From the NCBI GenBank assembly GCA_902493915.1, contig CABUQY010000015.1:1-29446 (forward strand): 29,446 nt of DNA, in the 5' to 3' direction. The translations under genes and the position numbers were made by a program. This DNA comes from an uncultured Collinsella sp. Its GTDB lineage: Bacteria; Actinomycetota; Coriobacteriia; Coriobacteriales; Coriobacteriaceae. This document shows, piece by piece, positions 7,768 through 16,333 of this stretch (its first letter is position 1; every line of letters starts with the position of its first letter). The notes beneath the pieces were generated by a model, which saw only the letters and a list, made by a program, of their open reading frames with translations, made no database searches and was not told where the DNA came from.

Positions 7768-9586
7768 AGTCGGCGTAGGTGAAGGTGGTGACGTCGAACA
7801 TGCCCTCGGGGCGGATGCGGAGCGTCGGGATCACCGGCAGGGGCAGGAAGATGATGCCCATGATGGGGTCGAGCGGCGGCTCGATGCCCATGGCGCGCGC
7901 CTTGACCATAAAGTCGTCGTGCTGCGCGGCGACATCCTCGGCCGTGCCCTCGCTCATCAGGCCACCGAGCGCCAGCGGGATGCGCGCTACGACCTCGCCA
8001 TCGCGTACCAGCACGTGGCCGCCCTGGCCAACAGCCTCGACGGCAGCCATCATGTCGGCCGCGTTGTCGCCCACCACGCACACGTTGTGCGAATCGTGGC
8101 CAATCGTCGAGGCGATGGCACCGCCCGTGATGGTAAAGCCGCGCACCCAGCCGCGACCAATGTGCTTGCCAACGAGACCCAGGCCCGCAGGACCATCACC
8201 GTCGGCGCCCTCGGCCTGCAGTGACACGCCGCGGCCGTGGCGCTCGATCAGCATAATGCGGCGCAGGCCCTCGGCGCTCTCGGGGCGAGCCATGCCCGTG
8301 ATGGCCTTACCCGGCACCACGTCAATCACGGCCTCGCCCGGCTTAAAGGCATAGTCAAACACGTCGAGCGAAAGCTTCGGCAGCTTAACGGAGGCGCGCA
8401 GCTCATCGGCAAGGGCCGCAACCTCGGCCATCTCGGGTGCGATCTCGCCCACAAAGGTGCCGTCCTGCGCCACCAGAGCACCGGCGGCATATACGCGATG
8501 CGGAGCCTTGGCAAACGTCAGGTCATCGAGCAACAGCAGGTCGGCGCGTTTGCCCGGGGCGATCGCGCCACGGAGCTCATGCGGGTCGCGACAGCCGTGG
8601 TCCAGGCCAAATGCCTCAGCCGTGGAAAGGGACGCCATGGAGATGGCGACCACCGGGTCGATGCCGGCCTCGATGGCCACGCGGCAGGCATTGTCGATCA
8701 TGCCGGTCGAAAGAGCATCGGAGGGAGCGCGGTCGTCGGTCGCAAAGCAGCAGCAGCGGGCGCGGGCAGGGTTCTCCAGCAGCATCGGAGACAAATTGGC
8801 CAGGTCGTGGCTGCACGTGCCCTCACGCAGCATCACATACATGCCGCGGGACAGCTTGTCGAGCGCCTCCTCGGGAATCGTCGACTCGTGGTCGGCGATA
8901 ATGCCCGCTGCGGCATAGGCGTTGAGGTCCATACCGGCAACGAGCGGCGCGTGGCCGTCAACCTGCTTGGACGGCGTCTGGTTGGCAGCATCGATGCGGG
9001 CACAGGTCTCGGGGTCGGCCATAAAGACGCCCGGCAGGTTCATCATTTCGCCCAGACCAAAGACATCGCCCGGATGCTCGGCAAAAAACGCCTGCATGTC
9101 AGCGGCGGTAATCACAGCGCCCGCTTGCTCGTCGGGCAGTGCGGGCACGCACGAAGGCATCATGTACTTGATGGAGATGGGCGCACGACGACCATCCTCG
9201 ATCATAAAGCGCAGGCCGTCGAGACCGGCAACATTGGCAATCTCGTGGCTGTCGGCAATGGCGGTGGTAGTACCGCGCGTCGCGGCCATGCGAGCATACT
9301 CGGCGGGACGGATGTTCGAGGACTCAATGTGCAGATGCCCGTCAATAAAACCGGGAGCGAGATAGCGACCCTGGCAGTCGACGACCTCAGTTGCCTCGTA
9401 GGTGCCAGCGGCATCGTCGCGACCATCGTAGAGCACGCCGACGATCACACCGTCCTTGACGGCAACGCTACCGGGCGCCACACGCTGGCCATACACGTCG
9501 ACGATCTGCGCATTGGTAAACAGCGTGTCGACGGGCACGCGGCCCTCGGCGGCCTCGATCACAGACCTCATGACCTCAACGGACAT
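7766..9586 (-). CDS. ade: Adenine deaminase
   Basis: The enzyme hydrolyses adenine to hypoxanthine and ammonia for purine salvage or use as nitrogen source. The 606-residue protein has the amidohydrolase pattern LAPGFIDGHLHIESS (metal-binding HLH at 84-86), the IADSHEIANVAG segment, GHAPLV, ADHEST and the FATDDRAPSD block with metal-ligand Asp. The C-terminal half fits bacterial adenine deaminases (TIGHDSHNVCVVG, GLMSEG, FLPLPVIPTLRIRPEG). Length is normal for the family. AAAGGAGA is placed 5 bases before the ATG at 9586. A good promoter overlapped by a symmetric dyad lies about 70 bases upstream. The stop codon overlaps a repeat element. Confidence 0.97.
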   Translation of the reverse strand: MSVEVMRSVIEAAEGRVPVDTLFTNAQIVDVYGQRVAPGSVAVKDGVIVGVLYDGRDDAAGTYEATEVVDCQGRYLAPGFIDGHLHIESSNIRPAEYARMAATRGTTTAIADSHEIANVAGLDGLRFMIEDGRRAPISIKYMMPSCVPALPDEQAGAVITAADMQAFFAEHPGDVFGLGEMMNLPGVFMADPETCARIDAANQTPSKQVDGHAPLVAGMDLNAYAAAGIIADHESTIPEEALDKLSRGMYVMLREGTCSHDLANLSPMLLENPARARCCCFATDDRAPSDALSTGMIDNACRVAIEAGIDPVVAISMASLSTAEAFGLDHGCRDPHELRGAIAPGKRADLLLLDDLTFAKAPHRVYAAGALVAQDGTFVGEIAPEMAEVAALADELRASVKLPKLSLDVFDYAFKPGEAVIDVVPGKAITGMARPESAEGLRRIMLIERHGRGVSLQAEGADGDGPAGLGLVGKHIGRGWVRGFTITGGAIASTIGHDSHNVCVVGDNAADMMAAVEAVGQGGHVLVRDGEVVARIPLALGGLMSEGTAEDVAAQHDDFMVKARAMGIEPPLDPIMGIIFLPLPVIPTLRIRPEGMFDVTTFTYAD

Positions 9587-9654
9587 ACATTCTCCTTTAA
9601 CCGTAGAAAACAGCTGCGGAGCGGACAGGCCTTCACCGCAGCATGCTCATAGCC

Positions 9655-9683
9655 ATTGTATGCCCAAACGATGGGCCAACAAT
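9655..9683 (-). promoter_or_regulatory. Probable ade promoter overlapped by a 29-bp dyad
   Basis: On the minus strand TTGTTG (9682-9677) and TACAAT (9660-9655) are 16 bases apart, a good sigma-70 promoter. The same region is a perfect interrupted palindrome: ATTGT-2-GCCCA-5-TGGGC-2-ACAAT. Both half-sites cover promoter boxes, as expected for a repressor operator. The regulator is not identifiable here. Confidence 0.55.
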
Positions 9684-9712
9684 ACGCCCCTCCGCTTAAC
9701 GGCACACGCCAC

Positions 9713-9744
9713 TTGGTGCAATGGGGACTGCCGCTGAGCACCAA
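9713..9744. repeat. Short GGGGAC element
   Basis: TTGGTGC (9713-9719) and GCACCAA (9738-9744) are inverted arms around AATGGGGACTGCCGCTGA. TGGTGCAATGGGGAC is identical to positions 3094-3108. It lies in the 364-base gap between ade and tyrS. The rest of that gap holds the ade promoter, the hairpins at 9848-9876 and 9926-9949, and otherwise nothing I recognise. Confidence 0.65.
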
Positions 9745-9839
9745 TGACTACTCGACGACTACTAACTGCCGTCCCGACAACAAAAACGCCGATGTTTTGG
9801 CAACGACAGCGAGCGGGTCGCATTTGAGACAAGGTGACG

Positions 9840-9876
9840 TGAAACGAAAGGGCGCTGACCTTCTGGTCGCGCCCTT
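9840..9876 (-). terminator. Probable terminator of tyrS
   Basis: On the minus strand AAGGGCGC-GACC-loop-GGTC-(A)-GCGCCCTT is followed by TCGTTTC, a stable stem with an imperfect U-rich end. It lies about 75 bases after the tyrS stop codon. A second perfect 10-bp hairpin (TCCGCCGTTC/GAACGGCGGA, 9926-9949) lies closer to the stop but has no U-run. Confidence 0.55.
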
Positions 9877-9950
9877 GAAGTTGAACGTCAGATTGTCCAA
9901 ATGCGGCCCGCGCAGCGTCGGCCGGTCCGCCGTTCGGTAGAACGGCGGAA

Positions 9951-11162
9951 CTAAATCAACTTGAAGCCCTTGCGCTTGCCCACGGAGAGGGTGTCGCCCA
10001 GCTTGAGGGCGCTCGGATCGATGTTGTAGCTCTTGGAAGCCACAGCCTTGCCGTTGATCTTGACGCCGCCGCCGTCGATGTCGCGGCGGGCCTGACCGGC
10101 GCTGGCCGAAAGGCCCAGGTCCTTGAGCAGGCCAGCGAGGTAAATCTGGCCCTCGTCGTTGACGGTCAGCTCAACGTGCTTCTCGGGGAAGTCGGCAAGC
10201 TGGCCCTCCTTGAACACACGGTCGAACTCGGCCTGAGCCTCGTCGCCGGCGCCAGCACCGTGGTAGGTGTCGCACAGGTCGCGGCCTAGAGCGCGCTTGA
10301 GCTCGTAGGGGTCGGCGGAGCCATCGGCCAGGGCGGCATCGATCTTGTCGACCTCGGCCGGGGCGAGCGAGCTGGCCAGACGATAGTACTTGCCGATCAT
10401 CTCGTCGGGGATGGACATGGTCTTGCCGAACATATCCTTGGGAGCGTCGGTCAGGCCGATGTAGTTGCCATAGGACTTGGACATCTTGCGCACGCCGTCG
10501 GTGCCCTCGAGCAGCGGCATGGTAAGCGCGATCTGCGGCTCCATGCCCATCTTCTCCATGAGCTCGCGGCCGGCGAGCAGGTTGAAGAGCTGGTCGGTGC
10601 CGCCCATCTCGACGTCGGCCTTGATCTGAACGGAGTCGAAGGCCTGCATCACGGGGTACAGAAACTCGTGCAGGGCAATCGGCGTCTGGGACTGGTAGCG
10701 CTTGGTAAAGTCGTCGCGCTCAAGGATGCGGGCGACGGTGAACTTGGAGCACACCTGCAGCAGGCCGGCCAGGTCCATCGAAAGGATCCAGTCGCCGTTG
10801 TGCACGATGGTGGTCTTCTCGGGGTCCAGGATCTTCATGGCCTGGCTCACGTAGGTCTCGGCGTTGGCCTCGATCTGCTCCTGCGAAAGCTGCGGGCGGG
10901 TGGAGTTCTTGCCCGAGGGGTCGCCGATCAGCGCAGTGCCGTTGCCGATGATAAGGGTGACGTTGTGGCCCAGGTCCTGGAACTGACGCATCTTGCGCAG
11001 GGGCACGGCATGGCCCAGGTGCAGGTCGGGGCTGGTGGGATCGACGCCGAGCTTGATGTTGAGGGGCTCGCCCTTCTCAAGCTTCTTGCGAAGGTCGGCC
11101 TCGGGGACGATCTGCGCTGCACCCGAGGTGATGATACGCATTTGCTCGTCAACAGACAGCAT
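9951..11162 (-). CDS. tyrS: Tyrosyl-tRNA synthetase
   Basis: This class I synthetase charges tRNA-Tyr. The 403-residue protein has the HIGH-type signature HLGH at 48-51 within GVDPTSPDLHLGHAVPL, and KMSKS at 226-230 (VRKMSKSYGNYIGL). It also has GGTDQLFNLLAGRELM in the catalytic domain and an S4 RNA-binding domain at the C-terminus (about 340-403: DGGGVKINGKAV...LSVGKRKGFKLI). Length and HLGH form fit the longer TyrRS subgroup. AGGAGG stands 7 bases before the ATG. The 97-base gap to the upstream gene contains a leader hairpin (AGCACC 11184-11189 with GGTGCT 11205-11210), but it is far too short for a T-box leader. Confidence 0.97.
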   Translation of the reverse strand: MLSVDEQMRIITSGAAQIVPEADLRKKLEKGEPLNIKLGVDPTSPDLHLGHAVPLRKMRQFQDLGHNVTLIIGNGTALIGDPSGKNSTRPQLSQEQIEANAETYVSQAMKILDPEKTTIVHNGDWILSMDLAGLLQVCSKFTVARILERDDFTKRYQSQTPIALHEFLYPVMQAFDSVQIKADVEMGGTDQLFNLLAGRELMEKMGMEPQIALTMPLLEGTDGVRKMSKSYGNYIGLTDAPKDMFGKTMSIPDEMIGKYYRLASSLAPAEVDKIDAALADGSADPYELKRALGRDLCDTYHGAGAGDEAQAEFDRVFKEGQLADFPEKHVELTVNDEGQIYLAGLLKDLGLSASAGQARRDIDGGGVKINGKAVASKSYNIDPSALKLGDTLSVGKRKGFKLI

Positions 11163-11259
11163 TGGGTATCCTCCTTTTGCTATAGCACCCTCACCGGATA
11201 CGGCGGTGCTGGAAGTTCATAAACCCACTAATAATAACCAAAACAGCGCGACGCGGCAC

Positions 11260-13218
11260 CTACGACAGGAAAATCCTCGTCCTGCCGCACGCGTCGATAA
11301 CGACCGGCAAACGCGTGCCGTCACGTTCGACCAAAAAGCGCGCCTGCTGACGGCGCGAGCAGTCACGGCAACGGACCTGCCCCGTTGCATCCGTGGCGCA
11401 GGCGCCCTCGGCAGTCAGCAAGCAGTGCTCGCACACCATGAGCTCGGGACGGTCGGCATCGACAGGCCCCAAGACACCGGGACAAGCGGCAAGCTCGGCA
11501 ACACGCTCCGCATCATTGCCGAGCAACTCGGCCGACAAGTACACCCGCCCCGCCCCGAGTCCGCGCAGCCAGGTAAGCGTGACCCGATTCGCGCAGAACA
11601 CCGGCGCCGCCACGTCAAACGTCATGCCCAGCTCGCGAGCGATCACCACCTGTCCCAGGTTGCGGCAGACGACGCGCCCGGCACGCTGCATAAGTGAGCG
11701 GGTCCGATCAACGTCACCCGTGCGGCACACCTCGTCCAGCACCACAACGGCGTCGGATAAATCGCGTTCTCCGCGCGGATCGGCATCCATCAGCTGCCAA
11801 GCAAAAACCATGTGAGCGGGAACCGCGCGCTCCGCCAACTCCGTCGACGCACCGCCATCCACCGCAACGTCCTCAAAGGGCAGCACCTCAACGGCGCGCG
11901 CAACGGGTGCAATCGCATCCGCCTCGGCCCGCATGCGCTCCAACACCGCCGCTGTCTGATCCAACACGCCGGCGCTGCGAATCAGGTATACCTCGCAGCC
12001 CGCGTCCACCTTACGCTTGCAATGCACGACGACGCGCTTCCCCGCTGCGGCATCCACCGGGCAGGGCACCTGCGGCCAGCGCTTGGGCACATCGGGGCGC
12101 GCGTCGACGCCCGGATAGAACCGAATCTCGAGCGTGTCACCCGCCGCCACGGCGGCATCGAGCTCAACGGTCACCTCTTCGTGGCCCACAGCGACCAAGC
12201 GCCCCACGCGCACGCCCTGGTTAATTGCACGCTCAAAGCTCATCAGCTCGGCACCCGAACGCCCTCGCAGGTACGCATCGGTAAACCCACGGTTAAACGA
12301 CCTTCCCAGCTCGCGCTCAAGCTCTTCCACGGCACCGGGGTCCCACGCGCCGTCGCGCAGCATATCGAGCGCCCGGCGCCAAACCCGCACCACGTTGAAT
12401 ACGTAATCGGGGTTCTTCATGCGCCCCTCGATCTTGAGCGACGCCACGCCGGCATCTACAAGCTCGGGCAGATGCGCAATACCCAGATAGTCATGCGGAC
12501 ACAGCAGACGATCCCCCTCAACGGCGACAACGCTCTGTCCCGCCTCGTCCACTAGGTCGTACGCCAGACGGCACGGCTGTGTGCAGTCGCCGCGCATTGC
12601 CGATCGTCCACGCCGCAGGGCCGAGAACTCGCACGCCCCCGAATAGCCGATGCAAATCGCACCGTGGCAGAATACCTCGATGGGCACGCCCGTGGCACAG
12701 AGCGCCGCAATCTCGTCGACCGTCAGCTCGCGCGCCGTCGTCACGCGCTCGACCCCCAACTCATCGGCGGCAAGCCGCACGGCGCCTTCGCTATGAACGC
12801 CCGCCTGCGTAGACAGGTGAATCTCGACCCCGGGAATCGCCGCGCTCAGCGCGCAGGCCAACCCGGCATCGGCCACAATCAGAGCATCGGCGCCCAGCTC
12901 CAGTGCATGAGCTCCCAACGCCACCGCGTCGGACAACTCATCGTCAAACACGAACACGTTGAGCGTCACGTACACACGCACGCCATGGGCATGCGCCACG
13001 GCGCAGCCGCGCGCAAACTCGTCATCCGTAAAGCCGTGGGCGCTCACACGGGCGTTAAAGCCGCCCAACCCCGCATAGATGGCATCGGTACCCGCGGCGA
13101 TAGCCGCAAGCATCTGGTCGAGTCCGCCCGCCGGCGCCAGCAGCTCGGGCAGCGCCGCACTGACGACATCCAATCCAGTCTCGCATTGTCCGCTCGGCCC
13201 CATCGCCCGAATCGCCAT
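11260..13218 (-). CDS. U32-family peptidase-like protein (RlhA/TrhP group)
   Basis: The U32 family is annotated as peptidase, but characterised bacterial members are needed for hydroxylation of 23S rRNA (RlhA) or tRNA uridine (TrhP). The N-terminal barrel begins ELLAPAGGLDQMLAAIAAGTDAIYAGLGGFNAR. The family signature is EVFCHGAICIGYSGACEFSAL, followed by MRGDCTQPCRLAYDL with the clustered cysteines and SLKIEGRMKNPDYV. At 652 residues it resembles the long RlhA type rather than the 450-residue TrhP. The C-terminus has further cysteines (CEHCLLTAEGAC...CRDCS) that could bind metal. The frame extends to 13245, but the ATG at 13218 has AAGGAG 7 bases upstream. It is divergent from the PBP gene. 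Confidence 0.88.
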   Translation of the reverse strand: MAIRAMGPSGQCETGLDVVSAALPELLAPAGGLDQMLAAIAAGTDAIYAGLGGFNARVSAHGFTDDEFARGCAVAHAHGVRVYVTLNVFVFDDELSDAVALGAHALELGADALIVADAGLACALSAAIPGVEIHLSTQAGVHSEGAVRLAADELGVERVTTARELTVDEIAALCATGVPIEVFCHGAICIGYSGACEFSALRRGRSAMRGDCTQPCRLAYDLVDEAGQSVVAVEGDRLLCPHDYLGIAHLPELVDAGVASLKIEGRMKNPDYVFNVVRVWRRALDMLRDGAWDPGAVEELERELGRSFNRGFTDAYLRGRSGAELMSFERAINQGVRVGRLVAVGHEEVTVELDAAVAAGDTLEIRFYPGVDARPDVPKRWPQVPCPVDAAAGKRVVVHCKRKVDAGCEVYLIRSAGVLDQTAAVLERMRAEADAIAPVARAVEVLPFEDVAVDGGASTELAERAVPAHMVFAWQLMDADPRGERDLSDAVVVLDEVCRTGDVDRTRSLMQRAGRVVCRNLGQVVIARELGMTFDVAAPVFCANRVTLTWLRGLGAGRVYLSAELLGNDAERVAELAACPGVLGPVDADRPELMVCEHCLLTAEGACATDATGQVRCRDCSRRQQARFLVERDGTRLPVVIDACGRTRIFLS

Positions 13219-13380
13219 CGACAAACTCCTTACCAAGGTATGCATTCACTCTGAAAAATGCCGTCTTCCAGCATACACGAGGCCTCGCGCGCCCCGTTTG
13301 GTTTATCGTGTAATAACTTATGTCCATCCTGCCCCGACGGCACATCCACCGTCCGGCACGACATACCTGGAGGTCAATAT

Positions 13381-15579
13381 ATGGGTCCTCGCCAACGACA
13401 GGGACACAGCCGTTCAAAGACGCACGCCCTGCCCATAATCCTGCTCTCGTTTTTGGGCTTTCTGCTGATTGCGGGCGTGGCGTTTGGCATCGGCATGGTC
13501 GGCAACGTCAACCGCTGGCTGTCCGATCTGCCCGACTACACCGACGCCAACGCGTATCTGGTGAGCGAGCCCACCGAGATCGTCGACTGCAACGGCAACA
13601 AGATCGCGAGCTTCTACACGCAAAACCGCAAATCCATCACCAAGGACGAGGTCTCCCCCTACGTGCTGCAGGGCACCGTTGACGTCGAGGACGAGCGCTT
13701 CTACGAGCACGGCGGTATCGACCTGTGGGGTATCGCGCGTGCTGCGGTGGCAACCCTCGGCGGCGGGCACGAAGGCGCCTCGACTATCACCCAGCAGCTT
13801 GTGCGCAACACCATCCTGCAGGAGGAGCAGTTCGACTCGACCATTGAGCGTAAGGTGCGCGAGGCCTACATCGCCATCAAGATGGAGGACATGTACTCCA
13901 AAGACGAGATCCTCATGATGTACCTCAACACCATCTATTACGGCCACGGCGCCTACGGCATCGAGGCCGCAGCCGAGACCTATCTGTCCAAGAGCGCCGC
14001 CGACCTCACCCTGAGCGAGGCCGCGCTACTCATCGGCCTTCCCAACTCGCCTTCGCAGTACGACCCCACGGTCAATCCCGATCTGGCACTGTCCCGCCGC
14101 AACAAGGTTCTCGACAACATGCTGCGCCTGGGCCACATCACCCAGGAGGAGCACGATGCCGCACAGGCCGAGCCCATCACCCTCAACGTGACCGAAATCT
14201 CGGGCAGCGGCGTCGACGTATACTCGCAGCCCTACTTTGTCTCCTACGTCAAGCAGCTGCTGGAGCAGGAGTTCTCGACCGACGTGCTCTTTAAGGGCGG
14301 CCTGACCGTCAAAACCACCATCGACCCCACGATGCAGCAGGTGGCAGAGAATGCCGTCCGCGAGCAGCTCGACACGCTCTCGCTTGACGGCCTGGACATG
14401 GGCATGGTCGTCGTCGACCCCAAGACCGGCTACATCAAGTGCATGGTGGGCGGCTACGACTACAACGCCGACGAGAACCACGTAAACCATGCCACGGCCA
14501 AGCGTCCCGTCGGCTCCACCTTTAAGGCCTTTACGCTGGCAACTGCCATCCAAAACGGCATGAACCCCAACGTCACCCTCAACTGCAACTCGCCGCTCAA
14601 GGCCAAGGGCACCACAACCGAGGTACAAAACTACGCCAATCAAAGCTACGGCACCATCACGCTTAAGCAGGCGACGGCATACTCCTCCAACACCGGCTAC
14701 ATCCAGGTGGCGGAAGCCGTCGGCAACAGCAAGATCATCTCGCTCGTCAAAAAGCTCGGCATCGACCCCGCCAAGGACAACATCGAGGACGTTCCCGTCA
14801 TGACCCTCGGCACCGGCTCGATCTCGCCGCTCGAGATGGCCGCCGCCTACGCGACGTTTGCCAACGGCGGCTACTATCGCCAGCCGATCGCCATCACCGA
14901 GATTGACTCTCGTACCGGTTCGGTGCTGTACCAGCACACCGACAATCCCTCACAGGTGCTTACCGAGGGCGAGGCCGCCGCGGTCACCGATGTTCTGTCC
15001 GGCGTCATGAAGGGCAGCGGTACGGGTGCTGCCGGCGCCCTGAGTGTCAACCAGCCCTATGCCGGCAAGACGGGCACCACCGACAACACCACCAACCTGT
15101 GGTTCTGCGGCTATACCCCGCAGCTGGCATGCGCCCTGTGGACCGGCTATTCCGCGGGCGAGATCCCCATCCAAAAGTACGGCACGGACCTGCTGGGCGA
15201 CAGCACCAACCTGCCTGTCTTTAAGCGGTTTATGAACACCGTTCTGACCGGTACCGAGCGCGAGGAGTTTGCGACCGGAACGGCGCCCACCTACAAGAAC
15301 AACAGCGTCTGGAAGTTCTACGGCACCAACAACACCAAGAAGTCGGAGAACGACGACAAGGACAAGGACGAAGAGGAAGAGGAAGAGGAAACCACCACAA
15401 CGACTACAACGACGACCACGACCACCGAGACCACGGGCGGCGACACCACCGGCGGCACCGGTACGACCGGTGGCTCGACGGGCGGCTCCACTGGTGGTTC
15501 GACCGGCGGCGATGGCGGCACGCCTACGCCTACGCCCACTCCCGACCCCTCGCCCACGCCTGACGATACGGTCGGCTAA
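13381..15579 (+). CDS. Class A penicillin-binding protein (transglycosylase/transpeptidase)
   Basis: This bifunctional enzyme polymerises and cross-links peptidoglycan outside the membrane. After a short basic cytoplasmic start there is one membrane segment at about 17-41. The GT51 transglycosylase follows (VEDERFYEHGGIDLWG with catalytic E103, GASTITQQLVRN, and RKVREAYIAIKMEDMYSKDEIL). The transpeptidase has S379 in GSTFK, S435-S-N437, and KTG at 563-565. The last 75 residues are low complexity: a Lys/Asp/Glu stretch, seven Glu, a run of Thr, Gly/Ser/Thr-Gly repeats, and Pro-Thr repeats, a likely flexible wall-spanning tail. The ATG at 13381 has GGAGG 7 bases upstream; the 41 extra upstream codons lack family resemblance. 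No obvious promoter could be fixed in the 162-base divergent gap. Confidence 0.96.
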   Translation: MGPRQRQGHSRSKTHALPIILLSFLGFLLIAGVAFGIGMVGNVNRWLSDLPDYTDANAYLVSEPTEIVDCNGNKIASFYTQNRKSITKDEVSPYVLQGTVDVEDERFYEHGGIDLWGIARAAVATLGGGHEGASTITQQLVRNTILQEEQFDSTIERKVREAYIAIKMEDMYSKDEILMMYLNTIYYGHGAYGIEAAAETYLSKSAADLTLSEAALLIGLPNSPSQYDPTVNPDLALSRRNKVLDNMLRLGHITQEEHDAAQAEPITLNVTEISGSGVDVYSQPYFVSYVKQLLEQEFSTDVLFKGGLTVKTTIDPTMQQVAENAVREQLDTLSLDGLDMGMVVVDPKTGYIKCMVGGYDYNADENHVNHATAKRPVGSTFKAFTLATAIQNGMNPNVTLNCNSPLKAKGTTTEVQNYANQSYGTITLKQATAYSSNTGYIQVAEAVGNSKIISLVKKLGIDPAKDNIEDVPVMTLGTGSISPLEMAAAYATFANGGYYRQPIAITEIDSRTGSVLYQHTDNPSQVLTEGEAAAVTDVLSGVMKGSGTGAAGALSVNQPYAGKTGTTDNTTNLWFCGYTPQLACALWTGYSAGEIPIQKYGTDLLGDSTNLPVFKRFMNTVLTGTEREEFATGTAPTYKNNSVWKFYGTNNTKKSENDDKDKDEEEEEEETTTTTTTTTTTTETTGGDTTGGTGTTGGSTGGSTGGSTGGDGGTPTPTPTPDPSPTPDDTVG

Positions 15580-15601
15580 GAAGTACGCGACTAAAGCCAA
15601 C

Positions 15602-15642
15602 AAGGCCCCGAGCAGCTTATTGAACTGCTCGGGGCCTTTTAG
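15602..15642 (+). terminator. Strong rho-independent terminator after the PBP gene
   Basis: AAGGCCCCGAGCAG (15602-15615) pairs perfectly with CTGCTCGGGGCCTT (15625-15638), and TTTTAGTTT follows. It begins 22 bases after the stop codon. Confidence 0.95.
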
Positions 15643-15680
15643 TTTGAAGCGACCTGGTGGGCGGTCTTTATACCGGCAAA

Positions 15681-15712
15681 CAAAAAGAGGTACCGACCAA
15701 CGTCGATACCCC
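15681..15712 (-). terminator. Terminator of argR
   Basis: On the minus strand GGGGTATCGAC-GTT-GGTCGGTACCTC forms a stem with one G-U pair, followed by TTTTTGTTTG. It lies about 50 bases past the argR stop codon. Confidence 0.75.
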
Positions 15713-15763
15713 TTACAAGCCACTATGTCAGCGCACACAATGCCGAGCGCACGACCCGCACAC

Positions 15764-16201
15764 CTACTTGCGAGAATTGCTCAACTTATTGATCAGCGCC
15801 TCGAGACGCTCGCCGTCCTCGGCCGTCTGGGCAATAACCAAAATCGTATCGTTGCCGGCAAGCGAGCCAAGCACATCGGGCAACTCTGCCGCATCAACGG
15901 CGGCGGCGATGCCGGAAGCCGTGCCAGGCTGAGCCTTGATCATAACCAGATTATCGGTACGCAGAACGCCCGTTACGAGCTCGGAAACCATACGCTGCAG
16001 GTGCAAGTCCTCTGCCAGAACATAGATGCCCTCAGGGAGCTTACGCAGCCCCATGTCGGCAATATCGCGAGAGACAGTCGCCTGCGTGCAATCAAAGCCC
16101 ATAGCACGGAGCTCATCAACCAGCACGCGCTGCGTGCGGACATCCTTATTGCGCACAATATCTCTAATGGCATCCTGGCGCCCATTGCGTTTTTTAGCCA
16201 T
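15764..16201 (-). CDS. argR: Arginine repressor ArgR
   Basis: ArgR is a hexameric, arginine-responsive repressor of arginine synthesis and sometimes activator of its breakdown. The 145-residue protein has the winged helix DNA-binding domain at the N-terminus (RQDAIRDIVRNKDVRTQRVLVDELRAMGF, then TQATVSRDIADMGLRK). The C-terminal oligomerisation and arginine-binding domain includes TDNLVMIKAQPGTASGIAAAVDAAELPDVLGSLAGNDTILVIA. The frame reaches 16234, but the ATG at 16201 is preferred: the family start MAKKRNGRQDAI follows and GGAGAGAGGG is upstream. No arginine genes are adjacent. A 15-bp palindrome at 16235-16249 in the upstream gap may be an autoregulatory site. Confidence 0.95.
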   Translation of the reverse strand: MAKKRNGRQDAIRDIVRNKDVRTQRVLVDELRAMGFDCTQATVSRDIADMGLRKLPEGIYVLAEDLHLQRMVSELVTGVLRTDNLVMIKAQPGTASGIAAAVDAAELPDVLGSLAGNDTILVIAQTAEDGERLEALINKLSNSRK

Positions 16202-16234
16202 ACAAACCCTCTCTCCAAAAGATGGCGGAGACAA

Positions 16235-16249
16235 TCAATCAGTGATTGA
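16235..16249. promoter_or_regulatory. Palindrome upstream of argR, possible ARG box
   Basis: TCAATCA-G-TGATTGA is a perfect dyad 34 bases before the argR ATG. ARG boxes are AT-rich palindromes of about 18 bp with TGAAT/ATTCA halves; the match is only partial. Position suggests autoregulation. Confidence 0.35.
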
Positions 16250-16333
16250 ATAGTTTAACGCTATTTGAAGGCTTTTGTGTATAAGAACGCATTTCGAAAC
16301 AATTCTATGCAAGTTTGTTTCGTAATGAGCCGT

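Noticed and set aside
6647..7768. Insertion sequence
   Set aside because: No transposase frame exists between the inverted repeats; the only gene is a HAD phosphatase with normal neighbours in composition.
8237..9652. 471-codon plus-strand frame opposite ade
   Set aside because: Antisense shadow of adenine deaminase; it would also run through the ade promoter.
11163..11259. T-box leader of tyrS
   Set aside because: The gap is only 97 bases, with a simple hairpin and no room for specifier and antiterminator elements.
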